Below, piece after piece: positions 1 to 6,302 of a DNA stretch of 7,023 bases (position 1 is its first letter; each line of letters begins with the position of its first letter). Origin of the DNA: Chloroflexota bacterium (GTDB taxonomy: Bacteria > Chloroflexota > Dehalococcoidia > SZUA-161); the NCBI GenBank assembly GCA_030668425.1, contig DAOUTY010000093.1:1-7023 (forward strand), given 5' to 3'. The notes below the pieces were generated by a model. It was not told the origin of the DNA. It searched no databases and saw nothing but the letters and a program-made list of their open reading frames with translations. Position numbers and translations under genes: made by a program.

Positions 1-203
1 AGTGGGAGTCAACAGATGGTTATGCTCGCACCATCACCTTTGAAGGTTATCCAGCGTGGGAAATATACGAAAAGCCCGATAGTTACTCTCTGATGGTCTT
101 TGTGGCAGATAGGTTCATGGTAATAACCAGCGCGGAAACGGAGGCATCCCTCAACCAATTTGCCAATGCAATTGACTACAGTGGAATTGCTGCTCTACTG
201 TAA
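1..203 (+). CDS. C-terminal fragment of an unrecognised protein (5' end outside window)
   Basis: An open frame runs from base 3 to a TAA stop at 201-203 and gives the last 66 residues of a protein whose start lies left of the window. I do not recognise the family. The fragment alternates hydrophobic and polar residues in a beta-strand-like pattern (SLMVFVADRFMVITSA in the middle) and ends in a helix-like tail (ANAIDYSGIAALL). This suggests the end of a small alpha/beta domain, with no membrane segment or cysteine motif. A strong intrinsic terminator starts 29 bases after the stop, which supports this being a real gene end. It converges on mnmG. Its function cannot be stated from this piece. 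Confidence 0.7.
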   Translation, partial: WESTDGYARTITFEGYPAWEIYEKPDSYSLMVFVADRFMVITSAETEASLNQFANAIDYSGIAALL

Positions 204-231
204 ACTTGCTGCAAACAGCGATATAACTAGG

Positions 232-267
232 GCAGCAGCTCTCGGTAGCCGAGAGTTGCTGCTTTTT
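232..267 (+). terminator. Rho-independent terminator of the upstream + strand gene
   Basis: A 14-bp stem (232-245 with 249-262, one G-T wobble) closes a 3-base loop TAG and is followed at once by TTTTT (263-267). It sits 29 bases after the TAA of the partial gene. It lies between two convergent genes, but on the - strand the same hairpin is followed by CCCTAG and not a T-run. It therefore terminates + strand transcripts well, and mnmG transcripts probably poorly. Confidence 0.9.
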
Positions 268-293
268 CATGTCCAAACTTCTTAAATCAGCCG

Positions 294-2225
294 CTAAGAA
301 CCCGCCGCCTCAGCGTATTTAGCCTTCTCAAGGTTCACCATAAGGACTGCGATATCCGCCGGCGTTACTCCATAAATGCGGGAGGCCTGCCCCAAAGTAG
401 CTGGCTGAAAGTGCTTCAACCTCTCGCGCGCCTCTATGCGGAAACCGTTGATTCCATCGTAGTCAAACCTCGATGGAATAGGTCGATCCTCCAGGCGGCG
501 AACCCTCTCGACCTCAGCCATTTGCCTCTTAATATACCCCTCGTATTTGGCTTCAATCTCGACCTGCTCCTGCCAATCTGGCTCCAGCTCTGCCTTGCCA
601 AAGCCAAGGTTGTTCAGCAGCTCATAGTTTGCCTCCGGACGGCGCAAAAACTCCAAGGCGCTGACACTGCGTCCCATTGGAGCAATGTGATACCTATGCA
701 GTAGAGAGTCCAGTTCCTCCCCAGGACTGAAGTAGGTTTTTGCCAGGCGTTTCAACTCCCCGGCGATTTCGCGGCGTTTTTCCTCAACCGCTTGACAGCG
801 ATCCTCCTGGATAAGACCCAGGCTGTAGCCAATAGGCGTTAATCTCAGGTCTACGTTGCCCTGACGCAGCAGGAGGCGATACTCAGCCCGCGATGTCAAC
901 AGGCGATAGGGCTCAGTGAGCTCCCGTGTCACCAGGTCATCGATCATCACCCCAATATAGGCCTGATCGCGGCGCAGTATTATCGGAGGTTTGTCCCTGG
1001 TTTTGAGTGCTGCATTGATACCGGCAATTAGCCCCTGACCCGCCGCCTCCTCGTAGCCGGAGGTGCCGTTAATCTGCCCGGCGAAGAATAGCCCCGGGAC
1101 AAGCCTGGACTCCAGTGTAGCCTGGATCTGACTGGGAGGCACGTAGTCATACTCTATAGCGTAGCCCACCCGCATCATTTCCACGTTCTCCAGAGCGGGG
1201 ATTGTGCGCAGCATTGCCAGTTGCACGTCCTCGGGGAGGCTGGTGTTGGCTCCCTGTACATAGACCTCGTTTGTCTGCCAGCCCTCAGGCTCCAGGAAAA
1301 GCCCGTGCGCATTCTTATCGGCGAAGCGAACTATCTTATCCTCTATCGAAGGACAATAACGAGGCCCAACCCCATTGATGAGGCCAGTGAACAACGGAGC
1401 GCGGTGAAGATTGGAGCGGATTATCTGATGAGTCTTTTCGTTAGTGTAGACCAGGTAGCAGGGAATCTGCTGTCTCCATTGAATCGGCCTGTCCTGGGGG
1501 TACACAGGATTGGGTGGGGAAAAGTATAAAGGCTCGTTGGGTGGGATAAAGCTAAAATAAAGGGGCACTTCGCTCCCCGGCTGAGGAACGGTCTTGCCGA
1601 AATCGATGGTCCTGGCATCGAGGCGGGGAGGGGTGCCTGTCTTCAATCGCCCCAGGGTAAAACCGAGATTTCTCAGGCTTTGAGACAGTCCATAGGCAGC
1701 AAATTCCCCTGCCCTTCCCGCAGGATAAGCGGTCTCCCCCACAATCACCCTGCCCGCCAGCGAGGTCCCCGTGGTCAAAACCACGGTCTTACCCTCATAC
1801 ATCCAGCCTGTGTTGGTCTTCACACTCAGAGCTGCCCCGGAGTCGCCCGCTGGCTTTAGCTCCTCAACCAGCGCCTGCTTGAGATCGAGGTTAGGCTGCT
1901 TTTCCAGGGTATGCTTCATGGAGAGGCTGTAAAGCCTCTTATCCGCCTGAGCGCGCAATGCCCGAACGGCGGGTCCCTTGCCTGTGTTCAGCATCCTGAT
2001 CTGGATGAAAGTCCTGTCGATGTTATGCGCCATCTCCCCACCGAGGGCATCGATCTCCCTGACCACGTGGCCTTTGGCCGGCCCCCCGATGGAGGGGTTG
2101 CAGGGCATAAGCGCCACATTATCCAGATTCATGGTTAGCAGAAGAGTGCGGCACCCCATCCTGGCTGCCGCCAGGGCTGCCTCACAACCCGCATGACCGG
2201 CACCGATAACTACAACGTCATACAT
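294..2225 (-). CDS. mnmG: tRNA uridine-5-carboxymethylaminomethyl(34) synthesis enzyme MnmG (GidA)
   Basis: This cytoplasmic FAD enzyme works with the GTPase MnmE to install (carboxymethyl)aminomethyl groups on wobble uridine 34 of certain tRNAs, using methylene-tetrahydrofolate as carbon source. At 643 residues it has near full family length (E. coli about 629). The N-terminal Rossmann motif GAGHAG is at residues 8-13. Family signatures follow: PCNPSIGGPAKG (41-52, Cys42), GPRYCPSIEDK (287-297, Cys291) and AGQINGTSGYEEAAGQG (382-398). Cys42 and Cys291 correspond to the two conserved family cysteines. The C-terminal part (TSRAEYRLLLRQGN, about 444-457, then a helical domain) is the tRNA- and MnmE-facing region by family knowledge. 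The ATG start gives the typical MYDVVVIGAGHAG opening. AGGAAG lies immediately before it, so the Shine-Dalgarno spacing is very tight. An insertion at about residues 226-252 is described separately. It diverges from the trp operon and has its own promoter. Confidence 0.97.
   Translation of the reverse strand: MYDVVVIGAGHAGCEAALAAARMGCRTLLLTMNLDNVALMPCNPSIGGPAKGHVVREIDALGGEMAHNIDRTFIQIRMLNTGKGPAVRALRAQADKRLYSLSMKHTLEKQPNLDLKQALVEELKPAGDSGAALSVKTNTGWMYEGKTVVLTTGTSLAGRVIVGETAYPAGRAGEFAAYGLSQSLRNLGFTLGRLKTGTPPRLDARTIDFGKTVPQPGSEVPLYFSFIPPNEPLYFSPPNPVYPQDRPIQWRQQIPCYLVYTNEKTHQIIRSNLHRAPLFTGLINGVGPRYCPSIEDKIVRFADKNAHGLFLEPEGWQTNEVYVQGANTSLPEDVQLAMLRTIPALENVEMMRVGYAIEYDYVPPSQIQATLESRLVPGLFFAGQINGTSGYEEAAGQGLIAGINAALKTRDKPPIILRRDQAYIGVMIDDLVTRELTEPYRLLTSRAEYRLLLRQGNVDLRLTPIGYSLGLIQEDRCQAVEEKRREIAGELKRLAKTYFSPGEELDSLLHRYHIAPMGRSVSALEFLRRPEANYELLNNLGFGKAELEPDWQEQVEIEAKYEGYIKRQMAEVERVRRLEDRPIPSRFDYDGINGFRIEARERLKHFQPATLGQASRIYGVTPADIAVLMVNLEKAKYAEAAGS
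1510..1563 (-). repeat. Imperfect tandem duplication inside mnmG
   Basis: On the + strand, 1510-1532 and 1537-1563 are similar: both begin TTGGGTGGG and end TAAAGG or ATAAAGG, with an A-rich middle and a few bases of length difference. In the MnmG protein this reads LYFSFIPPNEP (222-232) followed by LYFSPPNPVYP (233-243). The segment falls in a stretch about 16 residues longer than the E. coli enzyme between its FSF motif and the conserved [IV]PCY motif. The similarity is visible directly. That it arose by duplication is inference. Confidence 0.55.
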
Positions 2226-2240
2226 CTTCCTGTATCTAGA

Positions 2241-2270
2241 ATTCTACCACCTTGAACTCCACCCTGTCGA
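2241..2270 (-). promoter_or_regulatory. Predicted sigma70-type promoter of mnmG
   Basis: Reading the - strand, TCGACA (2270-2265, 5 of 6 to TTGACA) is followed after 18 bases by TAGAAT (2246-2241, 5 of 6 to TATAAT). A TG one base upstream of the -10 gives an extended -10 (TGGTAGAAT). Transcription would start near 2234, leaving a leader of only about 9-10 bases that holds little more than AGGAAG next to the ATG. It was found by eye. Confidence 0.6.
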
Positions 2271-2304
2271 CTTTGGGCTGAAGTACCAGAACTGATAACA
2301 AAAT

Positions 2305-2329
2305 GCTATCGTGGGGACCCCAAAATAGC
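2305..2329. repeat. Quasi-palindrome upstream of mnmG
   Basis: GCTAT (2305-2309) is mirrored by ATAGC (2325-2329), and TGGGG-A-CCCCA (2312-2322) forms the centre, with a 2x2 mismatch between the arms. The symmetry centres on base 2317, about 47 bases upstream of the predicted mnmG -35. It could be a regulator binding site or the remains of a repeat. No T-run follows on either strand, so it is not an intrinsic terminator. Function unknown. Confidence 0.35.
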
Positions 2330-2368
2330 GATTGAAAATCAGGTTGGTGTTGTAATATCTGCATCTAT

Positions 2369-2520
2369 ATGTCATTGCGAGCCCTTCGCCTTATGTCATT
2401 CTGAGGGAGCAGAGCGACCGAAGAATCCTGCTCAGGATAAACTCCGCGAAGCAACCTCGAAGTCATTTCCAGCGCCCTGCCCTGAGATTGCTTCGGCACT
2501 TTGTGCCTCGCAATGATACA
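2369..2520. repeat. Composite dispersed-repeat-like palindromic block
   Basis: This non-coding block has terminal inverted repeats TCATTGCGAG (2372-2381) and CTCGCAATGA (2507-2516). Inside, CGAAGCAACCTC (2447-2458) and GAGATTGCTTCG (2484-2495) form an 11-of-12 stem-loop. A second motif, GTCATTCTGAGG then CGACCGAAGAATCC (2395-2428), lies near the left end. ATGTCATT occurs twice as a direct repeat (2369-2376 and 2393-2400). Motifs of both kinds (GTCATTGCGAG with GAAGCAATCTC, and GTCATTCTGAG with GAAGAATC) recur many times in some environmental bacterial genomes. I recall this as a general pattern and did not search for it. The block carries no gene and separates the two divergent promoters. Confidence 0.6.
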
Positions 2521-2574
2521 TGATACGAACCTTGACCCCTGAAGTTAATCGCTGTTTTTTGTAAGGATACAAAT

Positions 2575-2603
2575 TTGACAAAGGCAGTATTGTATGTTAG
2601 ATT
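2575..2603 (+). promoter_or_regulatory. Predicted sigma70-type promoter of the trp operon
   Basis: A perfect -35 TTGACA (2575-2580) and a -10 TAGATT (2598-2603, 4 of 6) are separated by 17 bases. TG at 2595-2596 gives an extended -10 (TGTTAGATT). Transcription should begin near A2610, about 17 bases before the first base pair of T-box Stem I, which is the expected layout. A run of six T lies a little upstream (2555-2560). The position relative to the leader makes this a strong call although no experiment supports it. Confidence 0.8.
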
Positions 2604-2862
2604 CCTGCTAATTGAATAAGTGATCGGCTGAGAACAAGAGTAGTACGCTTCAAGCGAGGCTCAGAGAGTCGGGTTAGGTGTGAGCCGATGCCGGCGCAGG
2701 GGCGGAATGGACTTGGGAGCTGCAAACCGAAACCCTGATCTCCAGGGGAGTAGGCTTTGCCGGAGGGGTACCGTTATCAGAACCTAGGGTATCGCCTCAG
2801 TTCGTAGGGGCTGTACCCGAAAAAAGTGAGTTGTCATCTTCTCTGTGAAGTGGCGGCTAACT

Positions 2863-2893
2863 AGGGTGGCACCGCGGAGTAAACCCCGTCCCT
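2863..2893 (+). promoter_or_regulatory. T-box core and antiterminator helix
   Basis: The conserved T-box AGGGTGGCACCGCG spans 2863-2876. AGGG (2863-2866) pairs with CCCT (2890-2893), and GCGG (2874-2877) pairs with CCGT (2886-2889). This leaves the standard 7-base bulge TGGCACC (2867-2873). TGGC in the bulge can pair with the GCCA 3' end of an uncharged tRNA with discriminator G, as bacterial tRNA-Trp has. Bases 2886-2892 are shared with the terminator, so only one of the two structures can form. Confidence 0.93.
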
Positions 2894-2907
2894 TGGGCGG
2901 GGTTTTT
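2881..2907 (+). terminator. Regulated intrinsic terminator of the trp T-box
   Basis: AAACCCCG (2881-2888) pairs with CGGGGTTT (2898-2905). A bulged T2889 and a short CC/GG extension sit at the top, and the T-run is 2903-2907. It is the default fold when tRNA-Trp is charged and competes with the antiterminator over 2886-2892. It ends 25 bases before the trpE start codon. Confidence 0.92.
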
Positions 2908-2932
2908 AATTTGCTTTTTCGAGGGTAAAACA

Positions 2933-4480
2933 ATGGCAGTTGAGTATTTCCCCAGTATGGAGAAATTCCGGGGGCTGGCAAAAGAGGGAAACCTGATTCC
3001 GGTTTTCCGAGAACTCCCGGCCGACCTGGATACACCTGTCTCGGTGTTCCTCAAGCTAAGGCAGGAAGCTCCTACATTTCTTCTTGAGAGCGTTGAGGGC
3101 GGTGAGAAGCTAGGCCGCTATTCCTTCCTGGGCATAGGGCACAACGTGGTGCTCAAGTCATCAGGCAACAAAGCGATCATCCATCGGAATGGCGAGAGGC
3201 AAAAGCTGGATCTCGAAGGCCGTGACTTCCTGCATGTGGTACAGGAGCTTCTGGCCCAGCGCCAGGTGGTTACAATCCCCGGGCTGCCCCGTTTCTTCGG
3301 AGGCGCGGTCGGTTACCTGTCCTATGACGCGGTGCGGTCATTCGAAAAGCTACCTGAATGCTCCCGCGATGAACTCGGCCTGCCCGAATCCGTTTTCGTT
3401 TTCACCGACACCATGATCATTTTCGATCACGTGCAGCACAAGATGAAGATAGTAGCCAACACCTTTGTCGATGGTCCCGCTGAATGCGCCTATGAGCAGG
3501 CGATATCCAAGATCGAGTCCATCGTTGCCAGACTGGCCAGACCATTACAACCGGAATCCGTTGGAGCAAATGGGGCAACAATCCTGCCTCAAGACAGAGA
3601 AGTCGAGTCTAATTTCACCCAGGAAGAGTTTGAAGCCAAGGTAAGAGCCTGCAAGGAGTACATTACCGCGGGCGATGCTTTTCAGATAGTATTGTCGCAA
3701 CGCCTGCAGTGCAAGACCAGCGCACAGCCGTTCGCCATTTACAGAGCACTGCGCATGCTCAATCCCTCACCCTATCTGTTCTATCTTGATCTGGGAGATT
3801 TCCAGCTCATAGGCTCCAGCCCTGAGATGCTGGTGAAAGTCGAGGACGGCCTTGCCGAGACCTGCCCTATAGCCGGCACCAGGCCACGGGGGGCGAACGA
3901 AGAGGAAGATGAGGCCTTGACAGCCGAGCTTCTCAGCGACCCTAAGGAGCTAGCCGAACACGCGATGCTGGTTGACCTCGCCAGAAACGACCTGGGAAGG
4001 GTCTGCCAGTACGGCACGGTGAGGGTGCCCATGTCGATGTCCGTAGAGAAGTATTCCCACGTGATGCACATTGTATCAACTGTTGAAGGGAAGCTGAAGG
4101 ATGGCGAGAATGCCTTCAGTCTGCTGAGAGCTGCCTTCCCCGCAGGTACGCTGACCGGTGCTCCCAAGATCAGGGCCATGGAGATCATAACCGAGCTTGA
4201 AGATTTGAGGCGCGGACCGTACGGAGGAGCTGTGGGTTACTTCAGCTTCACAGGAAATATGGATACCTGCATCACAATTCGCACCATCGTTATGATAGGG
4301 AACACCGTTTATCTGCAGGCCGGTGCTGGCATAGTGTACGATTCCGACCCAACACGAGAATACCATGAGACGCTGAATAAGCTTAAGGCACTGGAGCGTG
4401 CGATTGAAATAGCGGAAGAGGAAGAGCATCGCTCTGATTTGGCTTTGAGCGCCGAGTACAAGGGAAGCGGGCCAAGATGA
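2933..4480 (+). CDS. trpE: Anthranilate synthase component I
   Basis: TrpE converts chorismate to anthranilate, taking ammonia from a glutamine amidotransferase partner (TrpG), in the first committed step of tryptophan synthesis. It is 515 residues, normal for the stand-alone subunit. The N-terminal domain (about 15-180) has LLES (50-53), the usual tryptophan feedback site, and NPSPY (277-281) is the second part of that site. This indicates feedback inhibition by tryptophan. The chorismate-binding domain (about 225-495) shows PIAGTRPRG (312-320), ELAEHAMLVDLARNDLG (339-355), SHVMHIVS (375-382), AGTLTGAPKIRAMEI (404-418) and DPTREYHETLNKLKAL (472-487). Glu342 and Glu479 match the family's magnesium ligands and His379 the conserved active-site histidine. 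GAGGG (2921-2925) sits 7 bases before the ATG. The ORF directly follows the T-box terminator and overlaps trpD by 4 bases. PabB is the main alternative, but operon, LLES and T-box favour TrpE. Confidence 0.97.
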   Translation: MAVEYFPSMEKFRGLAKEGNLIPVFRELPADLDTPVSVFLKLRQEAPTFLLESVEGGEKLGRYSFLGIGHNVVLKSSGNKAIIHRNGERQKLDLEGRDFLHVVQELLAQRQVVTIPGLPRFFGGAVGYLSYDAVRSFEKLPECSRDELGLPESVFVFTDTMIIFDHVQHKMKIVANTFVDGPAECAYEQAISKIESIVARLARPLQPESVGANGATILPQDREVESNFTQEEFEAKVRACKEYITAGDAFQIVLSQRLQCKTSAQPFAIYRALRMLNPSPYLFYLDLGDFQLIGSSPEMLVKVEDGLAETCPIAGTRPRGANEEEDEALTAELLSDPKELAEHAMLVDLARNDLGRVCQYGTVRVPMSMSVEKYSHVMHIVSTVEGKLKDGENAFSLLRAAFPAGTLTGAPKIRAMEIITELEDLRRGPYGGAVGYFSFTGNMDTCITIRTIVMIGNTVYLQAGAGIVYDSDPTREYHETLNKLKALERAIEIAEEEEHRSDLALSAEYKGSGPR

Positions 4481-5493
4481 TAAAGGAAGCACTGACCAAA
4501 ATCGTCTCCGGCGACGACCTCACTATGGCCGAGGCCAGGGAGGTAATGAGAGAGATCATGCACGGGCAAGCCACCCAGGCACAGATCGGCGCCTTTCTCA
4601 CCGCCCTGAGGATGAAAGGGGAGACCGCCGACGAGATCGCCGGTTGCGCCCAGGCAATGAGGGAAAGCGCTATCGAGGTGAAGCCCAAGCAGAATCTACT
4701 TGTAGATACCTGCGGCACAGGGGGCGATGGCAGCGGCACGTTCAATATCTCGACCACTGTAGCCTTCGTCGCCGCAGGGGCCGGACTCGCCGTCGCCAAA
4801 CATGGTAATCGCTCGGTGTCCAGCCGCTGTGGCAGCGCTGATCTGTTGCAAGCGCTCGGTGTCAACCTGGAAATCAGTGCGGAACATGTCGCCAACTGCA
4901 TCGACGAGGTAGGTATCGGTTTCCTGTTCGCGCCACTGCTGCACCCAGCGATGAAACACGCCCTGGGGCCGCGTCAGGAGATCGGGCTGCGCACCATCTT
5001 CAACATCCTGGGCCCCCTGAGCAACCCTGCCTCAGCCAGAAGACAGCTCCTGGGTGTCTATGACAGCAGTCTCACCGAGTTAATGGCTGAGGTGCTTCGT
5101 ACCCTGGGTGCTGAGCACGCCCTTGTGGTTCACGGTGCCGACGGTCTCGATGAATTGTCAGTCACCGGGCCTAACAAGATCTCCCGGGTTTGTGACGGCC
5201 AAATCGAAACCTATCACCTTGACCCGCAGGAGTTAGGACTGCCGCGAGCCGAGCTCGGCGACCTCGCTGGTGGCACTATCGAGGACAACGCTGCCATAAC
5301 AAAGGCACTGCTTAAAGGTGAGAGAGGACCGAAGAGGGACATCGTCCTACTCAACGCCGCTGCTGTATTCATAGCCGGGGGCATGGTAGCCAGCTTCGAC
5401 GAGGGGCTGGTGCTGGCAGCAAAAGCGATCGATAGCGGGAATGCCCTGAGCAAGTTAGAGCAGCTTATCGAGTTCAGCCAAAGCTTTAGTTAG
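4477..5493 (+). CDS. trpD: Anthranilate phosphoribosyltransferase
   Basis: TrpD transfers the phosphoribosyl group of PRPP to anthranilate to make phosphoribosyl-anthranilate. It is 338 residues, the size of the stand-alone enzyme, with no N-terminal amidotransferase domain. A small helical N-terminal domain (about 1-65) is followed by the PRPP-binding loop GTGGDGSGTFNIST (80-93), the KHGNRSVSSRCGSADLLQALG block (108-128), HPAMKH (156-161) and RTIFNILGPLSNP (172-184). An Asp-Glu pair at 225-226 matches the magnesium-binding residues of the family. The ATG overlaps the trpE stop in ATGA, so translation is probably coupled. AGGGAAG (4461-4467) lies upstream but rather far from the start, which fits coupling. 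All key motifs are intact. Confidence 0.97.
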   Translation: MIKEALTKIVSGDDLTMAEAREVMREIMHGQATQAQIGAFLTALRMKGETADEIAGCAQAMRESAIEVKPKQNLLVDTCGTGGDGSGTFNISTTVAFVAAGAGLAVAKHGNRSVSSRCGSADLLQALGVNLEISAEHVANCIDEVGIGFLFAPLLHPAMKHALGPRQEIGLRTIFNILGPLSNPASARRQLLGVYDSSLTELMAEVLRTLGAEHALVVHGADGLDELSVTGPNKISRVCDGQIETYHLDPQELGLPRAELGDLAGGTIEDNAAITKALLKGERGPKRDIVLLNAAAVFIAGGMVASFDEGLVLAAKAIDSGNALSKLEQLIEFSQSFS

Positions 5494-5498
5494 AGGGA
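5493..5498 (+). promoter_or_regulatory. Ribosome binding site that sets the GTG start of trpC
   Basis: GAGGGA overlaps the last base of the trpD stop codon (TAG, 5491-5493) and stands 7 bases before GTG at 5506. No in-frame ATG exists nearby, and the GTG gives the usual TrpC N-terminal length, so it decides the start. Confidence 0.8.
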
Positions 5499-5505
5499 AC
5501 GAAAC

Positions 5506-6297
5506 GTGATCCTGAATCAAATTGTAGAGTCGACCAGAAAATCACTGGCGGAGCATAAGTCCCAAATATCGCTGGCCAGCCTGAAAAGAGCTATACGCTA
5601 TCAAGACCCGCCGCGCGACTTCGCCAGCGCTCTGAATGGAAAAAACATCAGCCTGATCGCTGAGGTAAAACGGGCATCACCATCAAAAGGCGTCCTCTGC
5701 CCGGATTTGGCCGCATCTTCACTAGCGCGCATCTACAGTCAAAGCGGTGCCGCTGCCATATCAGTGCTGACAGAGCCTGACTATTTCTGGGGGAGCTTCG
5801 CTGATCTTGAAGCAGCACGCACGGAGGTGAAACTGCCCCTGCTGTGCAAGGACTTTATTATCGACCGCTATCAAATATACAAGGCCCGGGCTCACGGCGC
5901 GGACGCAGTGCTGCTCATTGCTGCCATCCTCACTAAACTTGAGCTGAGGGTCCTGTTGGAAACCACCCACTCACTGGGCATGACAGCAATAGTCGAGGTG
6001 CACAATCGGGATGAACTGGCTAAGGCCCTGAAGCTATCTCCTGGAATCATCGGCATAAATAACCGGAATCTCGCTAACTTCAGTGTTGATCTGGAGACAA
6101 CGCTTAGTCTCCGTCCGCTGATCCCCCAGGAGGTCGTGGTAGTAAGCGAGAGCGGCATCCATACCCGTGATGATGTGCTCACCCTGCAAAAGGCAGGCGT
6201 CGATGCCATTCTGGTCGGCGAGGCCCTGGTCACCAGCCCTGACCCGGCAGCCAAGATCAATGAGCTTCTGGGACGAGGCAAGCACGGCAAGGTGTGA
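5506..6297 (+). CDS. trpC: Indole-3-glycerol phosphate synthase
   Basis: TrpC closes the ring of carboxyphenylamino-deoxyribulose phosphate to make indole-3-glycerol phosphate, releasing CO2 and water. It is 263 residues, typical of a monofunctional TIM-barrel TrpC, and is not fused to TrpF. The extended N-terminal helix region (1-45) precedes the barrel. Visible active-site motifs are IAEVKRASPSKG (51-62, with Glu53 and Lys55), LTEPDYFWGS (88-97), LPLLCKDFIID (110-120, with Lys115), AIVEVHN (161-167, with Glu164), GINNRNL (183-189) and VSESGIHT (213-220, with Glu215 and Ser216). These match the known catalytic lysines and glutamates of the family. GVDAILVGEAL (231-241) forms the phosphate-binding end. 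The start is GTG. The gene begins 12 bases after trpD and its TGA lies 5 bases before the chosen trpF ATG. Confidence 0.97.
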   Translation: MILNQIVESTRKSLAEHKSQISLASLKRAIRYQDPPRDFASALNGKNISLIAEVKRASPSKGVLCPDLAASSLARIYSQSGAAAISVLTEPDYFWGSFADLEAARTEVKLPLLCKDFIIDRYQIYKARAHGADAVLLIAAILTKLELRVLLETTHSLGMTAIVEVHNRDELAKALKLSPGIIGINNRNLANFSVDLETTLSLRPLIPQEVVVVSESGIHTRDDVLTLQKAGVDAILVGEALVTSPDPAAKINELLGRGKHGKV

Positions 6298-6302
6298 ATG
6301 CA

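Larger units (their letters stand above)
2610..2907 (+). ncRNA. Tryptophan-specific T-box riboswitch leader of trpE
   Basis: This leader binds tRNA-Trp and switches transcription according to its charging. Stem I closes with GCT/AGC (2627-2629 with 2718-2720), then an asymmetric internal loop, then CAAG/CTTG (2635-2638 with 2712-2715). The specifier loop is AGTAGTA (2639-2645) facing GAATGGA (2705-2711), and the codon is TGG at 2708-2710. The helix continues upward (2646-2651 with 2699-2704, 2654-2656 with 2695-2697, 2658-2660 with 2690-2692) to the AGAGAG motif (2663-2668). A TCGG/CCGA stem (2669-2672 with 2685-2688) then carries a loop with GGTG (2677-2680). Stem II is 2722-2728 with 2753-2760. 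A further stem is 2763-2772 with 2788-2798, and Stem III is 2829-2841 with 2847-2858. The antiterminator and terminator follow. Stems were folded by hand. Confidence 0.95.

Noticed and set aside
1221..1529. A + strand reading frame of about 102 residues inside mnmG
   Set aside because: It is antisense to the conserved core of mnmG, with no family resemblance or ribosome site.
2369..2520. A CRISPR array or IS element in the intergenic block
   Set aside because: There are no regularly spaced direct repeats with spacers and no transposase frame. The symmetry is of short inverted repeats.
2707..2787. A 26-codon ATG frame in the trp leader that might be an attenuator leader peptide
   Set aside because: It contains no tryptophan codon in its own frame, and its ATG overlaps the specifier loop. 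The T-box explains the region fully.
2610..2907. A tRNA or other non-T-box RNA gene in the leader
   Set aside because: No cloverleaf or GTTCGAATC-type arm is visible, and every stem fits the T-box architecture.
2784..3054. - strand reading frames across the T-box and the start of trpE
   Set aside because: They cross a structured leader RNA and the conserved TrpE N-terminus, and have no recognisable domain.
4076..4901. Overlapping long - strand reading frames opposite trpE and trpD (138 and 172 residues), plus similar ones opposite trpC
   Set aside because: They lie opposite clearly conserved genes, show no recognisable family and have compositions typical of antisense frames. They are shadows.
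6294..6302. GTG 6294 as the trpF start, overlapping the trpC stop
   Set aside because: It is possible, but only one base separates it from AAGG. ATG 6303 gives the canonical MTKVKICGIT start with better spacing. Kept as an alternative in the gene entry.
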